DNA of 64,000 nt from an uncultured Alphaproteobacteria bacterium. GTDB lineage: Bacteria > Pseudomonadota > Alphaproteobacteria > RF32 > CAG-239. How positions within the stretch are numbered: the first letter of the stretch is position 1; each line of letters begins with the position of its first letter. The DNA lies in contig CABQIK010000004.1 of the NCBI GenBank assembly GCA_902464275.1, forward strand, positions 32,897 to 96,896, read 5' to 3'. Both the position numbers and the translations under genes were made by a program. A model generated the notes under the pieces. The model was not told where the DNA came from. It did no database searches and was given only the letters and a program-made list of their open reading frames with translations. This document shows positions 8,575 to 17,284 of this stretch, in pieces.

Positions 8575-11160
8575 TTAATCGTTCAACAACTCAAAAACTT
8601 TTTTGGTTAAGTCACCCAAGCTGTACGGCTTGGCAATAAATTTAAATTCTTCGGAGCCGTCCAATTTGCGGCGGGCAATTTCTTCAGAATAACCTGACGC
8701 TAAAATTATTTTTATATCAGGCAGCATTTGTTTAGCTTTTTTGGCCAAATCGGCGCCGTTCATTCCGGGCATAACCATATCGGTAATCATTAAATTAAAT
8801 TGCTCGCCTTTGTTTAATAAGTCAAGCGCATTTTCGGCACAGTTACAGGGCGTAACCTCAAAGCCTTTGCGTTTTAAGGCTCTGAAGCCGAAAGCTCGGA
8901 CCGAATCTTCATCTTCCACAAATAAAATTTTAACTTTTTGCGGATTGATGTTTTGTTCGCGATTGTGGTCAAGCGCCGAAACGTTAAGTCCGAAAATTAT
9001 TTTAGGAGCCTGTTGGGTTGACGAAGTTAATACCGGTATTTGATTATCGGGTTCTGGTACTGATTTTTCAGGTTCGTTGTCGGCATTTTCAAAACGCGGC
9101 AGATGAATTGAAAAAGTTGTGCCTTGGCCGACCGTGCTTTTAACTTTAATAAAGCCTTCGGTTTGGCGAACAATGCCGTAAACCGTGGCCAGACCTAAAC
9201 CGGTTCCGGAACCGACAATATTTTCTTTGGTGGAGAAAAACGGTTCAAAAATGCGGCTTAAATTTTCAGCAGGAATACCGCAACCGGTATCTGACACATC
9301 AATAACCACAAAGTCACCGGCGTCAATGGTATCGCCGCCGAATAAATATGGTTCGTTTAGGGTTTCGGTATGGGTTGAAATTTTTAAAGTGCCTTTGCCC
9401 TGCATGGCATCGCGGGCGTTAACCGCTAAATTTAAGATTACCTGTTCAAGCCGAACTCTGTCAACTTTAACATAACCTAAGTCAGAGCCGTGATAAAATT
9501 CAAGTTTTATGTTTTCGCCTAAAGTGCGTTTTAACAGCGGGCTGAAATCGGTTAAACTTTCGGTGATGTCGGTTTTTTTAGGAGTTAACGACTGCTTGCG
9601 TGAAAAAGCCAAAAGCTGGCTGACTAAGGCGGCGGCGCGGTTGGCATTTTGCTTAATCTGGGAAAGGTCGGCAAAGGAGGGGTCGCCGACGCCGTGGCGT
9701 TGCAGTAATAAATCACAAAAGCCTATCATGGCGGTGAGCAAGTTGTTAAAATCATGCGCAATGCCGCCGGCAAGTTGACCCATAGCCTGCATTTTTTGAG
9801 CTTGCGCGAATCGTTGCTCTAAGTTTTTTTGCTCGGTGGTATCGGTAATGTATAAAATAAGCCCGTCAATAGTTTCTTTTTCAGAAAGAATACGGCGCTG
9901 CGGGGTGATAAAAATATGAACGCTTTTGCCGGATTTTAAGGAAGCTTCCGTTTGAACAAGTTCACGGTTTTGCGGGTCTTTGGCAAATCGGGTGTATTCG
10001 GTTTGCAAAAAAGATATTGTTTCGGCAGGCAATAATGAAGCAATGCTAAGTTTTTCTTTACTGTCAGGGTCGGTTGCTAAAATTTCATGAGCTTTGGCGT
10101 TGGCTGAAATAATGTTATTGTTGGGGTCGCTGAACACAATTCCGCAAGGCGCTGAGTTGAACAACCAATCGGCTTTATCGGTGATGTAGTTGAGTTGCTC
10201 GCGTAAATCGGCGTCATTGGGCAGATTTTTTAAGGTAATGCCTCTGATTTTAATTTTGTCATCATCTTTAAAGTTGTTTTGCATTACGTAAATTTGCGCG
10301 GTTTCGTCAGTTTCGGTTTTAAACAACCCGAATCCGACAAACGAAGGCTTGCGCGAGTTTAAAATACCGGTATCGTGCACAAGAAGGTCTTTTAATGACT
10401 TGCCGACCAAATTTTCTTTAAGCGATAACAGCTGAGCGGCAAAAGTTTCGTTTACGTATTCAAGATTGTGGTCCGAATCGGCAATATAAATGCCGACCGG
10501 CATTTGATTAATAAAAGTATGAAGTTTTTTGCGCTCTTCTTCAAAAGTTTTTTCCATGTTTTGAGCGGCGGTAATATCTTTGAGCGACCAAAAAAAGTAG
10601 GTTTCTTTTTCAATTTTTTTAATGGAAAATTCTTCTTCAAAAATATCGGTCTTTTTTAAATAAACCGGCTTAACGGTAATGTTATACCATTTTTCTTTAC
10701 TGTCTGAGCGCAAAGATAAAATTACGGTTTCGGTTTTAAGACTTTTGAGCGCAAGTTGCAGGCGCTGAAAGTTAAGCAGGTTTTGGCGCTCGTCAACCAA
10801 ATCGGCCTGCAGTTTTTCCATAATGCCGGAAGCGCCGAAAAATTGTTTGGCCGGATTGTTTTCAATAATCGGCTCGCCGCTGCGGTTGTCTATGCGGTTG
10901 ATAATTTCGCGACTGCTTAAAATTTCGTTGGCGAATCCGCCGTAGGTAATGGCTTCTTCGCTTGCCTTCATAATTTTGATGGAAATACAGATACAAATTA
11001 TGGTAATCAGCAAAATCAGCAAAATGATGTATACCGAATATTGCGGATAAATAAACAACATTAACAAGCTGATTGCTAAAGATACAATAACGTATACTAA
11101 AGCGCTCAACGCTTTTTCAAGTTGTCGGTCAGGACGATTAATGTTGTTTTTACTTAACAT
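8575..11160 (-). CDS. cckA: CckA-type hybrid sensor histidine kinase
   Basis: 861 aa. Two membrane segments (about 20-38 and 43-62), a PAS-rich sensory region (about 190-435), HisKA with the phospho-accepting His near 468 in GGIAHDFNNLLTAMIGFCD, an HATPase_c domain with DTGCGIP and GSGTGLGLATVYGIV, and a C-terminal receiver with the phospho-Asp near 792 (MITDMVMPGMNG). The stretch GDPSFADLSQIKQNANRAA after the His is typical of CckA. In alphaproteobacteria CckA acts through ChpT to control the master regulator CtrA. ChpT, CtrA and DivL are not in this window. It is followed at once by hdaA. Confidence 0.92.
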   Translation of the reverse strand: MLSKNNINRPDRQLEKALSALVYVIVSLAISLLMLFIYPQYSVYIILLILLITIICICISIKIMKASEEAITYGGFANEILSSREIINRIDNRSGEPIIENNPAKQFFGASGIMEKLQADLVDERQNLLNFQRLQLALKSLKTETVILSLRSDSKEKWYNITVKPVYLKKTDIFEEEFSIKKIEKETYFFWSLKDITAAQNMEKTFEEERKKLHTFINQMPVGIYIADSDHNLEYVNETFAAQLLSLKENLVGKSLKDLLVHDTGILNSRKPSFVGFGLFKTETDETAQIYVMQNNFKDDDKIKIRGITLKNLPNDADLREQLNYITDKADWLFNSAPCGIVFSDPNNNIISANAKAHEILATDPDSKEKLSIASLLPAETISFLQTEYTRFAKDPQNRELVQTEASLKSGKSVHIFITPQRRILSEKETIDGLILYITDTTEQKNLEQRFAQAQKMQAMGQLAGGIAHDFNNLLTAMIGFCDLLLQRHGVGDPSFADLSQIKQNANRAAALVSQLLAFSRKQSLTPKKTDITESLTDFSPLLKRTLGENIKLEFYHGSDLGYVKVDRVRLEQVILNLAVNARDAMQGKGTLKISTHTETLNEPYLFGGDTIDAGDFVVIDVSDTGCGIPAENLSRIFEPFFSTKENIVGSGTGLGLATVYGIVRQTEGFIKVKSTVGQGTTFSIHLPRFENADNEPEKSVPEPDNQIPVLTSSTQQAPKIIFGLNVSALDHNREQNINPQKVKILFVEDEDSVRAFGFRALKRKGFEVTPCNCAENALDLLNKGEQFNLMITDMVMPGMNGADLAKKAKQMLPDIKIILASGYSEEIARRKLDGSEEFKFIAKPYSLGDLTKKVFELLND

Positions 11161-11220
11161 CTGTGAACTTTCAGGAGCTATCGGGCAGCCTGATTGCAGA
11201 CCGCCCGATATAAAGTTATA

Positions 11221-12840
11221 TTAAGTTGTAACATCAGCTTTGGTTTTGCCGGTGCGTTTGCTGATTTCGGCAATATCTGAAGCAATTTGCGCAATCGGTT
11301 TTAACATGGCAAGCGGTTCGGCGTTTAAGTTTTCGGTTTCATAGGCTTCAAGGTAAACGCGCAGAGTGGCGCCGTTGGTGCCGGTGCCGGATAAGCGGTA
11401 AACTATGCGGGAGCCGTCGGTAAAGCGCACAATTAAACCGTTTTTGGTGGAGCTGCCGTCAACAGGGTCATTATATACAAACGGAGCGGCGTCTGAAACT
11501 TTATAATTGCCGAAAGTTTTGCCGTTTAAGCTCGGCAATTTGGCTTCTAAATCAGCCATGAGCTTGTCGGCAACGGCGGTGTCAATGCCTTCATAGTCAA
11601 AGCGCAAATAATAGCTGCGGCCGTATTTTTTCCAAAAGTCGCGGGTTATCTGCTCAACCGATTTTCCGGTGGCGGCAATAATGTTTAACCAGAATAAAAC
11701 CGCCCAAATGCCGTCTTTTTCACGGATATGGCTGGAGCCGGTGCCGAAACTTTCCTCGCCGCAAAATGTGATGCGGTTGGAATCCATAAGGTTGCAAAAA
11801 TATTTCCAACCGGTAGGAACTTCATAATAGCCGATGTTTAAGGCTTTAGCCACGCGGGATACGGCGGTTGACGTTGCGGCGGATTTAGCCACGCCGTAAA
11901 TACCGTTTTTATAGGCAGGAATATATTTGTAGTTATCGGTTAAAATAGCAAGACTGTCGCTCGGGGTAACAAAAAATTTGTGACCCAAAATCATGTTGCG
12001 GTCGCCGTCACCATCATTAGCGGCGCCAAAGTCAGGGCCGTTATCGGAATACATAAAGTCAACCAGATTTTTGGCGTAAATTAAGTTCGGGTCAGGGTGC
12101 AGGCCGCCAAAATCAGGCTTGGGAATAAAGTTACGGACAGAACCTTTGGGCGCGCCTAAAACTTCTTCAAAAATTTTAAGAGCGTACGGACCGGTAACGG
12201 CGTTCATGGCGTCAAACACCATGGTAAAGCCGCCGGCAAAAAGTTTTTTAATGGCGGCAAAGTCAAAAATGCTTTCCATCATTTCAGTATAAACGCTAAT
12301 CGGGTCAATAACTTCAATTTCCATATCGCCGAGTTTTTGCGTGCCTAAATTTTGCAGATTGACATCAGGGGCGTCATAAATTTTGAAAGCGGAAATTTCT
12401 TTGGTGCGGGCGTAAATGGCATCGCTGATTTGGGAAGAGCATTGTCCGCCGCTTTTGGTGGCGTATTTAATGCCGAAGTCGCCGTTTTCACCGCCGGGGT
12501 TGTGCGAGGCGGAAAGTACCAAACCGCCGTCAGCGTGGTTTTTTAATAAAACTTTGGACGAAGCGGGAGTTGAAATCATGCCGTTTTGGCCGACAATTAA
12601 TTTTTTCATACCGTTGGCAGCGGCAATTTTGATAATTTTTTGAATGGCAATATCGTTGTAATAACGTCCGTCACCGCCTAAAACAAAGGTTTGTCCTTTT
12701 ACGCCGCCGATGGCGTCAAATAAGCTTTGAATAAAGTTTTCAAGATAGTTCGGTTGGGAAACGATTTTAGATTTTTTACGAATACCGGCTGTTCCCATTT
12801 TTTGGTCGGTATAAGGCGTTGTCGCAATAGTTTTTATCAT
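11221..12840 (-). CDS. pgm: Phosphoglucomutase (alpha-D-glucose phosphate-specific)
   Basis: 539 aa, the usual length for the Pgm family that interconverts glucose 1-phosphate and glucose 6-phosphate. The phosphoserine loop is VLSASHNPGGENGDFGIKY (Ser near residue 111). The metal loop is GAANDGDGDRN, the sugar loop contains FCGEESFGTGSSHIREKDG, and the C-terminal phosphate-binding loop is RLSGTGTNGATLR. The product feeds glycogen and nucleotide-sugar synthesis, and glgP elsewhere in the window yields its substrate. AGGAA precedes the ATG. It appears monocistronic. Confidence 0.95.
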   Translation of the reverse strand: MIKTIATTPYTDQKMGTAGIRKKSKIVSQPNYLENFIQSLFDAIGGVKGQTFVLGGDGRYYNDIAIQKIIKIAAANGMKKLIVGQNGMISTPASSKVLLKNHADGGLVLSASHNPGGENGDFGIKYATKSGGQCSSQISDAIYARTKEISAFKIYDAPDVNLQNLGTQKLGDMEIEVIDPISVYTEMMESIFDFAAIKKLFAGGFTMVFDAMNAVTGPYALKIFEEVLGAPKGSVRNFIPKPDFGGLHPDPNLIYAKNLVDFMYSDNGPDFGAANDGDGDRNMILGHKFFVTPSDSLAILTDNYKYIPAYKNGIYGVAKSAATSTAVSRVAKALNIGYYEVPTGWKYFCNLMDSNRITFCGEESFGTGSSHIREKDGIWAVLFWLNIIAATGKSVEQITRDFWKKYGRSYYLRFDYEGIDTAVADKLMADLEAKLPSLNGKTFGNYKVSDAAPFVYNDPVDGSSTKNGLIVRFTDGSRIVYRLSGTGTNGATLRVYLEAYETENLNAEPLAMLKPIAQIASDIAEISKRTGKTKADVTT

Positions 12841-12918
12841 GTTCCTATTCCTTTTAACGTTAATAATACCCTGATAGAAGATATAATGCCTTAAAAGATT
12901 TTACAGGTAAAGCAAAAT

Positions 12919-13590
12919 TTATTTGTTCTGCCATATAAAATCAGTAAGTTTTTTTAAATTGCGGCGCGCGTATAAATCCGGCAGGTCAAACAAGGTTTTA
13001 AACTCCGGCAGGTCTTTATCGGAAACGGTTATGCCTTTTTGCAGGCCGTCTGTGTATTCGGCGCGCCAATGCAAAGCGGGAGCAATGGTAAAGCCTAAAA
13101 ATTTGCCGATGGTTTTAAGTTGCTGCAAGCTAGCCTCTGAGTAGTTGTCATTAGGGCAGACAACCCAACGAAAAGAGTTTTTTCCGGCGGCGGCGCGCTG
13201 TTTTTTGGCTTCCCAGATAAGAGAGGCAAAAAGACTGTTTTTGGCGGTTAAGTTTTGCAAAGCTTCCTCACCGCGAAGCATGGTGAGCACAATATCGGCA
13301 GATTGAAAATAATCGGCATCGGGCGAATCTAAAATTACGGCGTCATATTGCGGGCTGATTTCAGATAATATGCCTTTTTTTAAGGAATAATATTGCGGAA
13401 TCGGCAAGTTATGATGTTTGCCCATGTTAAGAGTGTAACGTTTGGCAACAAACATAGCGAGCGGACTGTTATTAACGTTGTCAAGCACGGCGGTTTTGTA
13501 GTCTTTGGCGAGCATAACTGCCAAATGGGCGGTAAATAAAGTTTTGCCGGTTTGGGTGTTGGAGCTGTTAATAACAATAATCTGGGCCAT
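12919..13590 (-). CDS. MipZ/ParA-like P-loop ATPase with an altered Walker A
   Basis: 223 aa MinD/ParA-superfamily protein. It opens with IIVINSSNTQTGKTLFTAHLA, and YDAVILDSPD marks the Walker B/switch II strand. Size, the N-terminal strand-loop-helix and the alphaproteobacterial context suggest MipZ, the ATPase that positions FtsZ. However, the usual KGGxGKST loop is SNTQTGKT, lacking the signature first Lys and the glycines, so dimerisation may differ. The start is 2 bases after the stop of a D,D-carboxypeptidase gene, so the two are translated from one transcript and a role linked to wall growth or division is plausible. A ParA-like protein of other function cannot be excluded. Confidence 0.55.
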   Translation of the reverse strand: MAQIIVINSSNTQTGKTLFTAHLAVMLAKDYKTAVLDNVNNSPLAMFVAKRYTLNMGKHHNLPIPQYYSLKKGILSEISPQYDAVILDSPDADYFQSADIVLTMLRGEEALQNLTAKNSLFASLIWEAKKQRAAAGKNSFRWVVCPNDNYSEASLQQLKTIGKFLGFTIAPALHWRAEYTDGLQKGITVSDKDLPEFKTLFDLPDLYARRNLKKLTDFIWQNK

Positions 13591-13592
13591 GA

Positions 13593-14768
13593 TTAATTCT
13601 GCGCATAAGCTGAGTTAGGTGTAAAAGTGGTTACCATGCAGGCTTGATTGCCGCGTTTCAAGGCAGCGCAAGCGCGGGAAGCGTCGGCTTTGGCTAAGCC
13701 GATGAGTTTGGAGCGATAAATGGTTTTGCCGCCGGTTGTAACTTTTTCAATATGCGAGCCGCGAATGGCAAATTTACCGGCAAGTTTGTTTTTTATTTTT
13801 TGCGCGTGAGTCTGAGCCTTGGTATAAGAGCCGAAGGAGCCGATTTGAATTGCCCAGTTGCCGCTTTTTGAAGTTTTGGAAGCATAAGATTTAGTTGCGG
13901 TTTTAACTGATTTGGTTTGCGGCGCAGCTGTATCAATTTCAGTATGCAGACGGTTGTAGTCAATTAAAGAAGAAAGTTCCATATTACCCAAGGCCTTATC
14001 CATCATGGCATAAACTTTTTTGTCGCGTTCGGCGGAAAAATCATGCCCCATGGTAACGGCAATAACGCGATGATTGCCGCGGCGGGCAGAAGTTACAATG
14101 TTATAACCGGAAGCGGCGGTATAGCCGGTTTTAAGACCGTCGGCGCCGTCAAAATCTTTTAGCAGGTCATTATGCGATTTATAAGTGCGGCCGTCATATT
14201 CAAATTGCGGAATTGAAAACCAAGAGTAATATTGCGGAAAATGGTGATATAATGCCGCCGCCAAAATTGCCATATCGCGAGCGGTGGTTTTTTGCTGAGA
14301 GTTCGGTAAGCCGGAAGCGTTTTTAAAAGTGGTGTCCTTCATGCCGAGTTCATGGGCGGTTTCAGTCATTAATACGGCAAAAGATTTTTCATCTTTAGCA
14401 AGGGACTCGCCTAAAACCGTGGCGCAATCATTGGCTGATTTAATGATGGTGGCTAAAATGGCGGTGCGAACATCAATGGTTTTGCCGGGAGTTAAGCCCA
14501 GGCGCGAAGGAGAGCGGTTGGCGGCGTTGCGCGAGACTTTTAAGTTGTCATCAAGGCTTAAAGTTCCGTTTTCAAGCGCGTTGAAGGTTATGTATAAAGT
14601 CATTAACTTGGTTAAAGAGGCGGGGTAGCGCAAGGCGTTGGCATTGTCGGCGTACAGAACGCTGCCGCTTTGCGCGTCAATTAAAATGGAAGAAGTTGCG
14701 GCTTGAGTTTTAGCGGCGCAAAAGCTTAAAAGAGCCAAAACAACAAAAAATAACTTAACACATTTCAT
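13593..14768 (-). CDS. D-alanyl-D-alanine carboxypeptidase with SPOR domain
   Basis: 391 aa periplasmic low-molecular-weight penicillin-binding protein (peptidase S11). A signal peptide (about 1-24, ending near KTQAA) is followed by the catalytic domain with the three active-site motifs: SLTK (51-54), SAN (111-113) and KTG in DGLKTGYTAASGYN. A Ser/Thr/Lys linker leads to a C-terminal SPOR domain (about 305-385) starting NWAIQIGSFGSYTKAQ. It trims the terminal D-Ala from peptidoglycan pentapeptides. The SPOR domain binds septal glycan lacking stem peptides and should bring the enzyme to the division site. It is the first gene of an operon with the MipZ-like ATPase. Confidence 0.93.
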   Translation of the reverse strand: MKCVKLFFVVLALLSFCAAKTQAATSSILIDAQSGSVLYADNANALRYPASLTKLMTLYITFNALENGTLSLDDNLKVSRNAANRSPSRLGLTPGKTIDVRTAILATIIKSANDCATVLGESLAKDEKSFAVLMTETAHELGMKDTTFKNASGLPNSQQKTTARDMAILAAALYHHFPQYYSWFSIPQFEYDGRTYKSHNDLLKDFDGADGLKTGYTAASGYNIVTSARRGNHRVIAVTMGHDFSAERDKKVYAMMDKALGNMELSSLIDYNRLHTEIDTAAPQTKSVKTATKSYASKTSKSGNWAIQIGSFGSYTKAQTHAQKIKNKLAGKFAIRGSHIEKVTTGGKTIYRSKLIGLAKADASRACAALKRGNQACMVTTFTPNSAYAQN

Positions 14769-14899
14769 AATTTTTTATCTCATAGTTTAATTGGTTAATT
14801 GTTTAGGTGTAAAATAAGGCTAAAAGTCAAACAAAGAGTTAATGATTGCGAAAATTTTATGATGTTTTGATAAATTTTTGAAAGCGGTGATAATTTTTA

Positions 14900-14928
14900 T
14901 TGACTTTTGCGGCGAATGTTAGTAAAAG
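14900..14928 (+). promoter_or_regulatory. Probable sigma-70 promoter of tRNA-His
   Basis: TTGACT (14900-14905), a 17-base spacer, then TAAAAG (14923-14928, 4 of 6 consensus). The mature tRNA begins 11 bases downstream, a normal leader for a tRNA gene. Confidence 0.55.
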
Positions 14929-14938
14929 ACCAGTTGAC

Positions 14939-15015
14939 GGCGGACGTAGCTCAGTTGGTAGAGCCCCGGTTTGTGGTACCGGTTGTCGTGAGTTCGAGCC
15001 TCATCGTCCGCCCCA
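14939..15015 (+). tRNA. tRNA-His (GTG)
   Basis: 77 bases with encoded CCA. The cloverleaf closes with acceptor GCGGACG / CGTCCGC. There is the extra 5' G (14939) opposite discriminator C that HisRS requires, the D-arm AGCTCAGTTGGTAGAGC, the anticodon loop with GTG, and the T-arm loop GTTCGAG. hisS is about 11 kb to the left. Confidence 0.95.
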
Positions 15016-15021
15016 ATAAAT

Positions 15022-15046
15022 AAGCCGCCGCAAGGCGGTTTTTTTA
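15022..15046 (+). terminator. Terminator after tRNA-His
   Basis: Hairpin AAGCCGCC / GGCGGTTT with a GCAA tetraloop, followed by a T run, 7 bases after the tRNA 3' end. Confidence 0.85.
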
Positions 15047-15080
15047 TTGGGAAAAAGCGGGTTTTGTGTTTAAAACGCGG

Positions 15081-16043
15081 TTATTCGCTTTTAAGATTAA
15101 TGATAACAAATTCTGATTTGGTGCCGGTTTTGAATTTAATTGACCAATCAGAAAGACCGGACGTAACAATAAAATCCGTTAACAAGCGGCGCTCATAGCC
15201 ATAAGTACGGTCGTTGGCGCCTATCCATTCGCCGACTTTGTTAAGCGGCCATAATTGTCCGCCGTGCGTGTGGCCTGAAAGCACTAAATCAGCGCCGGAT
15301 TGAACTTGATTGTTGTAATCAGCCGGTTGATGATCCATAACAATTATAAATTTACTTTTATCAAGTCCTTGGGTCAGTTTTTGCATGGAAAGACGCGAGC
15401 CGCCGCGTTGCAGTTCGGATAAATCGTTGCGACCAACGATGTAAACGGCGCTGTTAAGAATAACGGTTTCATCTTGCAAAACTCTGACGCCGTTTTTTGT
15501 CAGCTCATTAATTAAATCAGCGCCGGTAAAGCCGCGAATGGCCGGATTGTGATAACCTTTGTCATGATTGCCGAAAGCAAAATATACGCCATACGGAGTT
15601 TTAAGATTGCCGAGAGCTTGGCAGGCGGCAATCATTTCTGCGCGCGAAGTGCCGTCGTCAACAAAATCGCCGGTAATCAGCACCATGTCGGGGTTTTGTT
15701 GCTGTATGGCTTGCAGATGTTTGGCAAAACCATCGCTGTTAAAGGTGGTGCCGATGTGCGAATCGGCAAAATGCGCGATTTTAAATGCCGGAATTTGCTT
15801 GGCGGTGGTTATGGTGTAATTTGTTTGCCAAACGTGATGGTCTAAATACCAACCGCTGAGCAAAGTTAATAAGCTGAGCAAAATTGCCGCATATCCGGCG
15901 TAATAACGATTAAAGGTGTGCTTGCCGATGCGCCCGATAAGGTAAAACAGCGTATCGGAGATAAACCAAAAACCGGCAAAATAAATTAAGCAAACAACCG
16001 CGTTCATGAGGTTTAAGCATAAAGTCAGCCCGCCAAAGCACAA
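15081..16043 (-). CDS. Membrane-anchored metallophosphoesterase (YkuE-like)
   Basis: About 320 aa. Two or three N-terminal membrane segments (residues about 8-70) precede a calcineurin-like phosphoesterase domain. All metal-binding blocks are present: HFADSHIGTTF, GDFVDDGTS, FGNHDKG, MDHQP and LSGHTHGGQLWP. Related proteins hydrolyse phosphodiester or pyrophosphate bonds, for example in UDP-2,3-diacylglucosamine or membrane lipids; the substrate here is unknown. The start is uncertain. The longest reading uses TTG at 16041-16043, with the first ATG 12 codons later (MNAVVCLIYF). Upstream is a long gap with two hairpins. Confidence 0.85.
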   Translation of the reverse strand: MCFGGLTLCLNLMNAVVCLIYFAGFWFISDTLFYLIGRIGKHTFNRYYAGYAAILLSLLTLLSGWYLDHHVWQTNYTITTAKQIPAFKIAHFADSHIGTTFNSDGFAKHLQAIQQQNPDMVLITGDFVDDGTSRAEMIAACQALGNLKTPYGVYFAFGNHDKGYHNPAIRGFTGADLINELTKNGVRVLQDETVILNSAVYIVGRNDLSELQRGGSRLSMQKLTQGLDKSKFIIVMDHQPADYNNQVQSGADLVLSGHTHGGQLWPLNKVGEWIGANDRTYGYERRLLTDFIVTSGLSDWSIKFKTGTKSEFVIINLKSE

Positions 16044-16084
16044 GGCGGTAATTACAAAGCCCTTTAAAATTTGATACGAAAGAT

Positions 16085-16121
16085 AAATTCCCTTATGCCG
16101 TTTGGTGTGAGGGAATTTTTC
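16085..16121. promoter_or_regulatory. Hairpin upstream of the metallophosphoesterase
   Basis: Inverted repeat AAATTCCCT (16085-16093) / AGGGAATTT (16110-16118). In minus-strand RNA it would lie in the 5' untranslated region of the metallophosphoesterase. In plus-strand RNA it is followed by a short T run, but no plus-strand gene ends here. The role is unknown. Confidence 0.4.
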
Positions 16122-16139
16122 GTTTTAAATTTAAAATAA

Positions 16140-16345
16140 AAAAAGGGAGGTACCTCACGGCAGCTCCCTAAAAAACAATGGTGATTCTGCAAAAACGAGA
16201 ATCTTTCATTTTACTATGCAAAATAAAGGAGAAACAAGCGCATTTCACAACGAACTTGTTCCTGTATATCATAATTTTATGGCAAAACATCTTTGAAGAG
16301 GCACGGGTCAATCATGGAAAAAACAACGTGCGTACAAAGTGTGTA
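16140..16345 (-). ncRNA. Candidate small RNA ending at an intrinsic terminator
   Basis: The minus strand holds a clear intrinsic terminator (AGGGAG / CTCCCT, 16144-16169, then seven T residues) with no coding gene before it. About 200 bases upstream there is a weak promoter-like pair on the same strand, ATGACA near 16363-16368 and TATTAC about 16 bases on. The interval holds no convincing reading frame. A small RNA is the simplest explanation, but a leader attenuator of the metallophosphoesterase is equally possible. No known RNA family was recognised. Confidence 0.25.
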
Positions 16346-16391
16346 ATATTCAAAGTAAAAAAATTGTCATAAAAATCTAAAATCAAGCGGA

Positions 16392-16467
16392 AGATAAGCT
16401 TAAAAATTTATTTGGTCAATATTTTTTGTAAAAATTTTTCTTGAAAGAAGAATTTTAAAGCTTATCT
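16392..16467 (+). promoter_or_regulatory. Long inverted repeat in front of the nitroreductase gene
   Basis: Arms 16392-16407 (AGATAAGCTTAAAAAT) and 16452-16467 (ATTTTAAAGCTTATCT) match at 15 of 16 positions across a 44-base loop. A second, inner stem (about 16430-16441 with 16446-16456) shares bases with the right arm, so the two folds compete. It lies 22 bases before the nitroreductase start: either a leader RNA switch or a looped operator. Confidence 0.4.
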
Positions 16468-16489
16468 CACGGATATAAGGAGAAATTTT

Positions 16490-17092
16490 ATGGAAAAATG
16501 TTTTTTACACGCGCTTGCCATGCGGCGCTCTGTGTATAGTTTAAGTAATAAAATTGCGCTTTCAGACGATGAGTTGCGGCAAAATTTGGCGGAAGTTGTT
16601 AAAAATGTACCGAGCGCTTATAATGTGCAATCGGCGCGAGTCGTTCTTTTGCTTGGCGAGCAACATCAAAAACTGTGGCAGATTGTGCTTAAAAGCCTTT
16701 ATCCGTTGGTACCGCCGGAAAAACAAGCCGCGACCGAAAGCAAAATAACAGAATCGTTTGCGGCAGGGTACGGTACAATTTTGTTTTTTGAAGACGCAGA
16801 GGCTTTGGAGTCGGTAAAAAGCAAGTTTCCGCTTTACAAGGATAATTTCGGTATTTGGGCGGAGCAGGCAAACGGCATGTTGCAATATGCGGTGTGGACG
16901 ATGCTTGCCGTTGCCGGAATCGGGGCGAGTTTGCAGCATTACAATCCGTTGATTGACGAGCAAGTTAAACAAACCTGGAATTTGCCGGATTTTTGGCAGT
17001 TAAAAGCGCAAATGCCGTTCGGAGAGATAAAAACTCCGCCGGCAGATAAAACTTTTGTGCCGGTTGCGGAAAGATTAAAAGTTTTTGCCTGA
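16490..17092 (+). CDS. Nitroreductase-family protein
   Basis: 200 aa FMN-dependent nitroreductase fold, of the short subgroup that resembles YdgI/Frm2. It starts with the FMN-phosphate motif RRSVYSLS (residues 13-20), then the dimer region NVPSAYNVQSARVVLL, the helix WAEQANGMLQYAVWTMLAVAGIGASLQHYNP, and the C-terminal MPFGEI. Such enzymes reduce nitro or quinone compounds with NAD(P)H; some respond to fatty acids. The true substrate is unknown. AAGGAG lies 8 bases before the ATG. Single gene, preceded by a structured leader. Confidence 0.85.
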   Translation: MEKCFLHALAMRRSVYSLSNKIALSDDELRQNLAEVVKNVPSAYNVQSARVVLLLGEQHQKLWQIVLKSLYPLVPPEKQAATESKITESFAAGYGTILFFEDAEALESVKSKFPLYKDNFGIWAEQANGMLQYAVWTMLAVAGIGASLQHYNPLIDEQVKQTWNLPDFWQLKAQMPFGEIKTPPADKTFVPVAERLKVFA

Positions 17093-17284
17093 AACAAGGC
17101 ATAAAAATTTAAAAACAAGAGCGGTTTTTAATTAAATTTTTACTTCACAAGGCTAAAAATATATCTGAAGTATAGTATGTTACAAAAATGTGAAGATTTT
17201 GCCATAATCGGCGGAATATCTGGATTTTTGATGCTTTTTGTGCTACGATACAAAATATATTAAGCAGGCGTGCGAGGTAAAACT

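Noticed and set aside
16178..16372. 64-aa plus-strand open frame in the gap before the nitroreductase
   Set aside because: Low-complexity composition, no domain-like pattern and no support beyond an open frame; the region is better explained by RNA structure.
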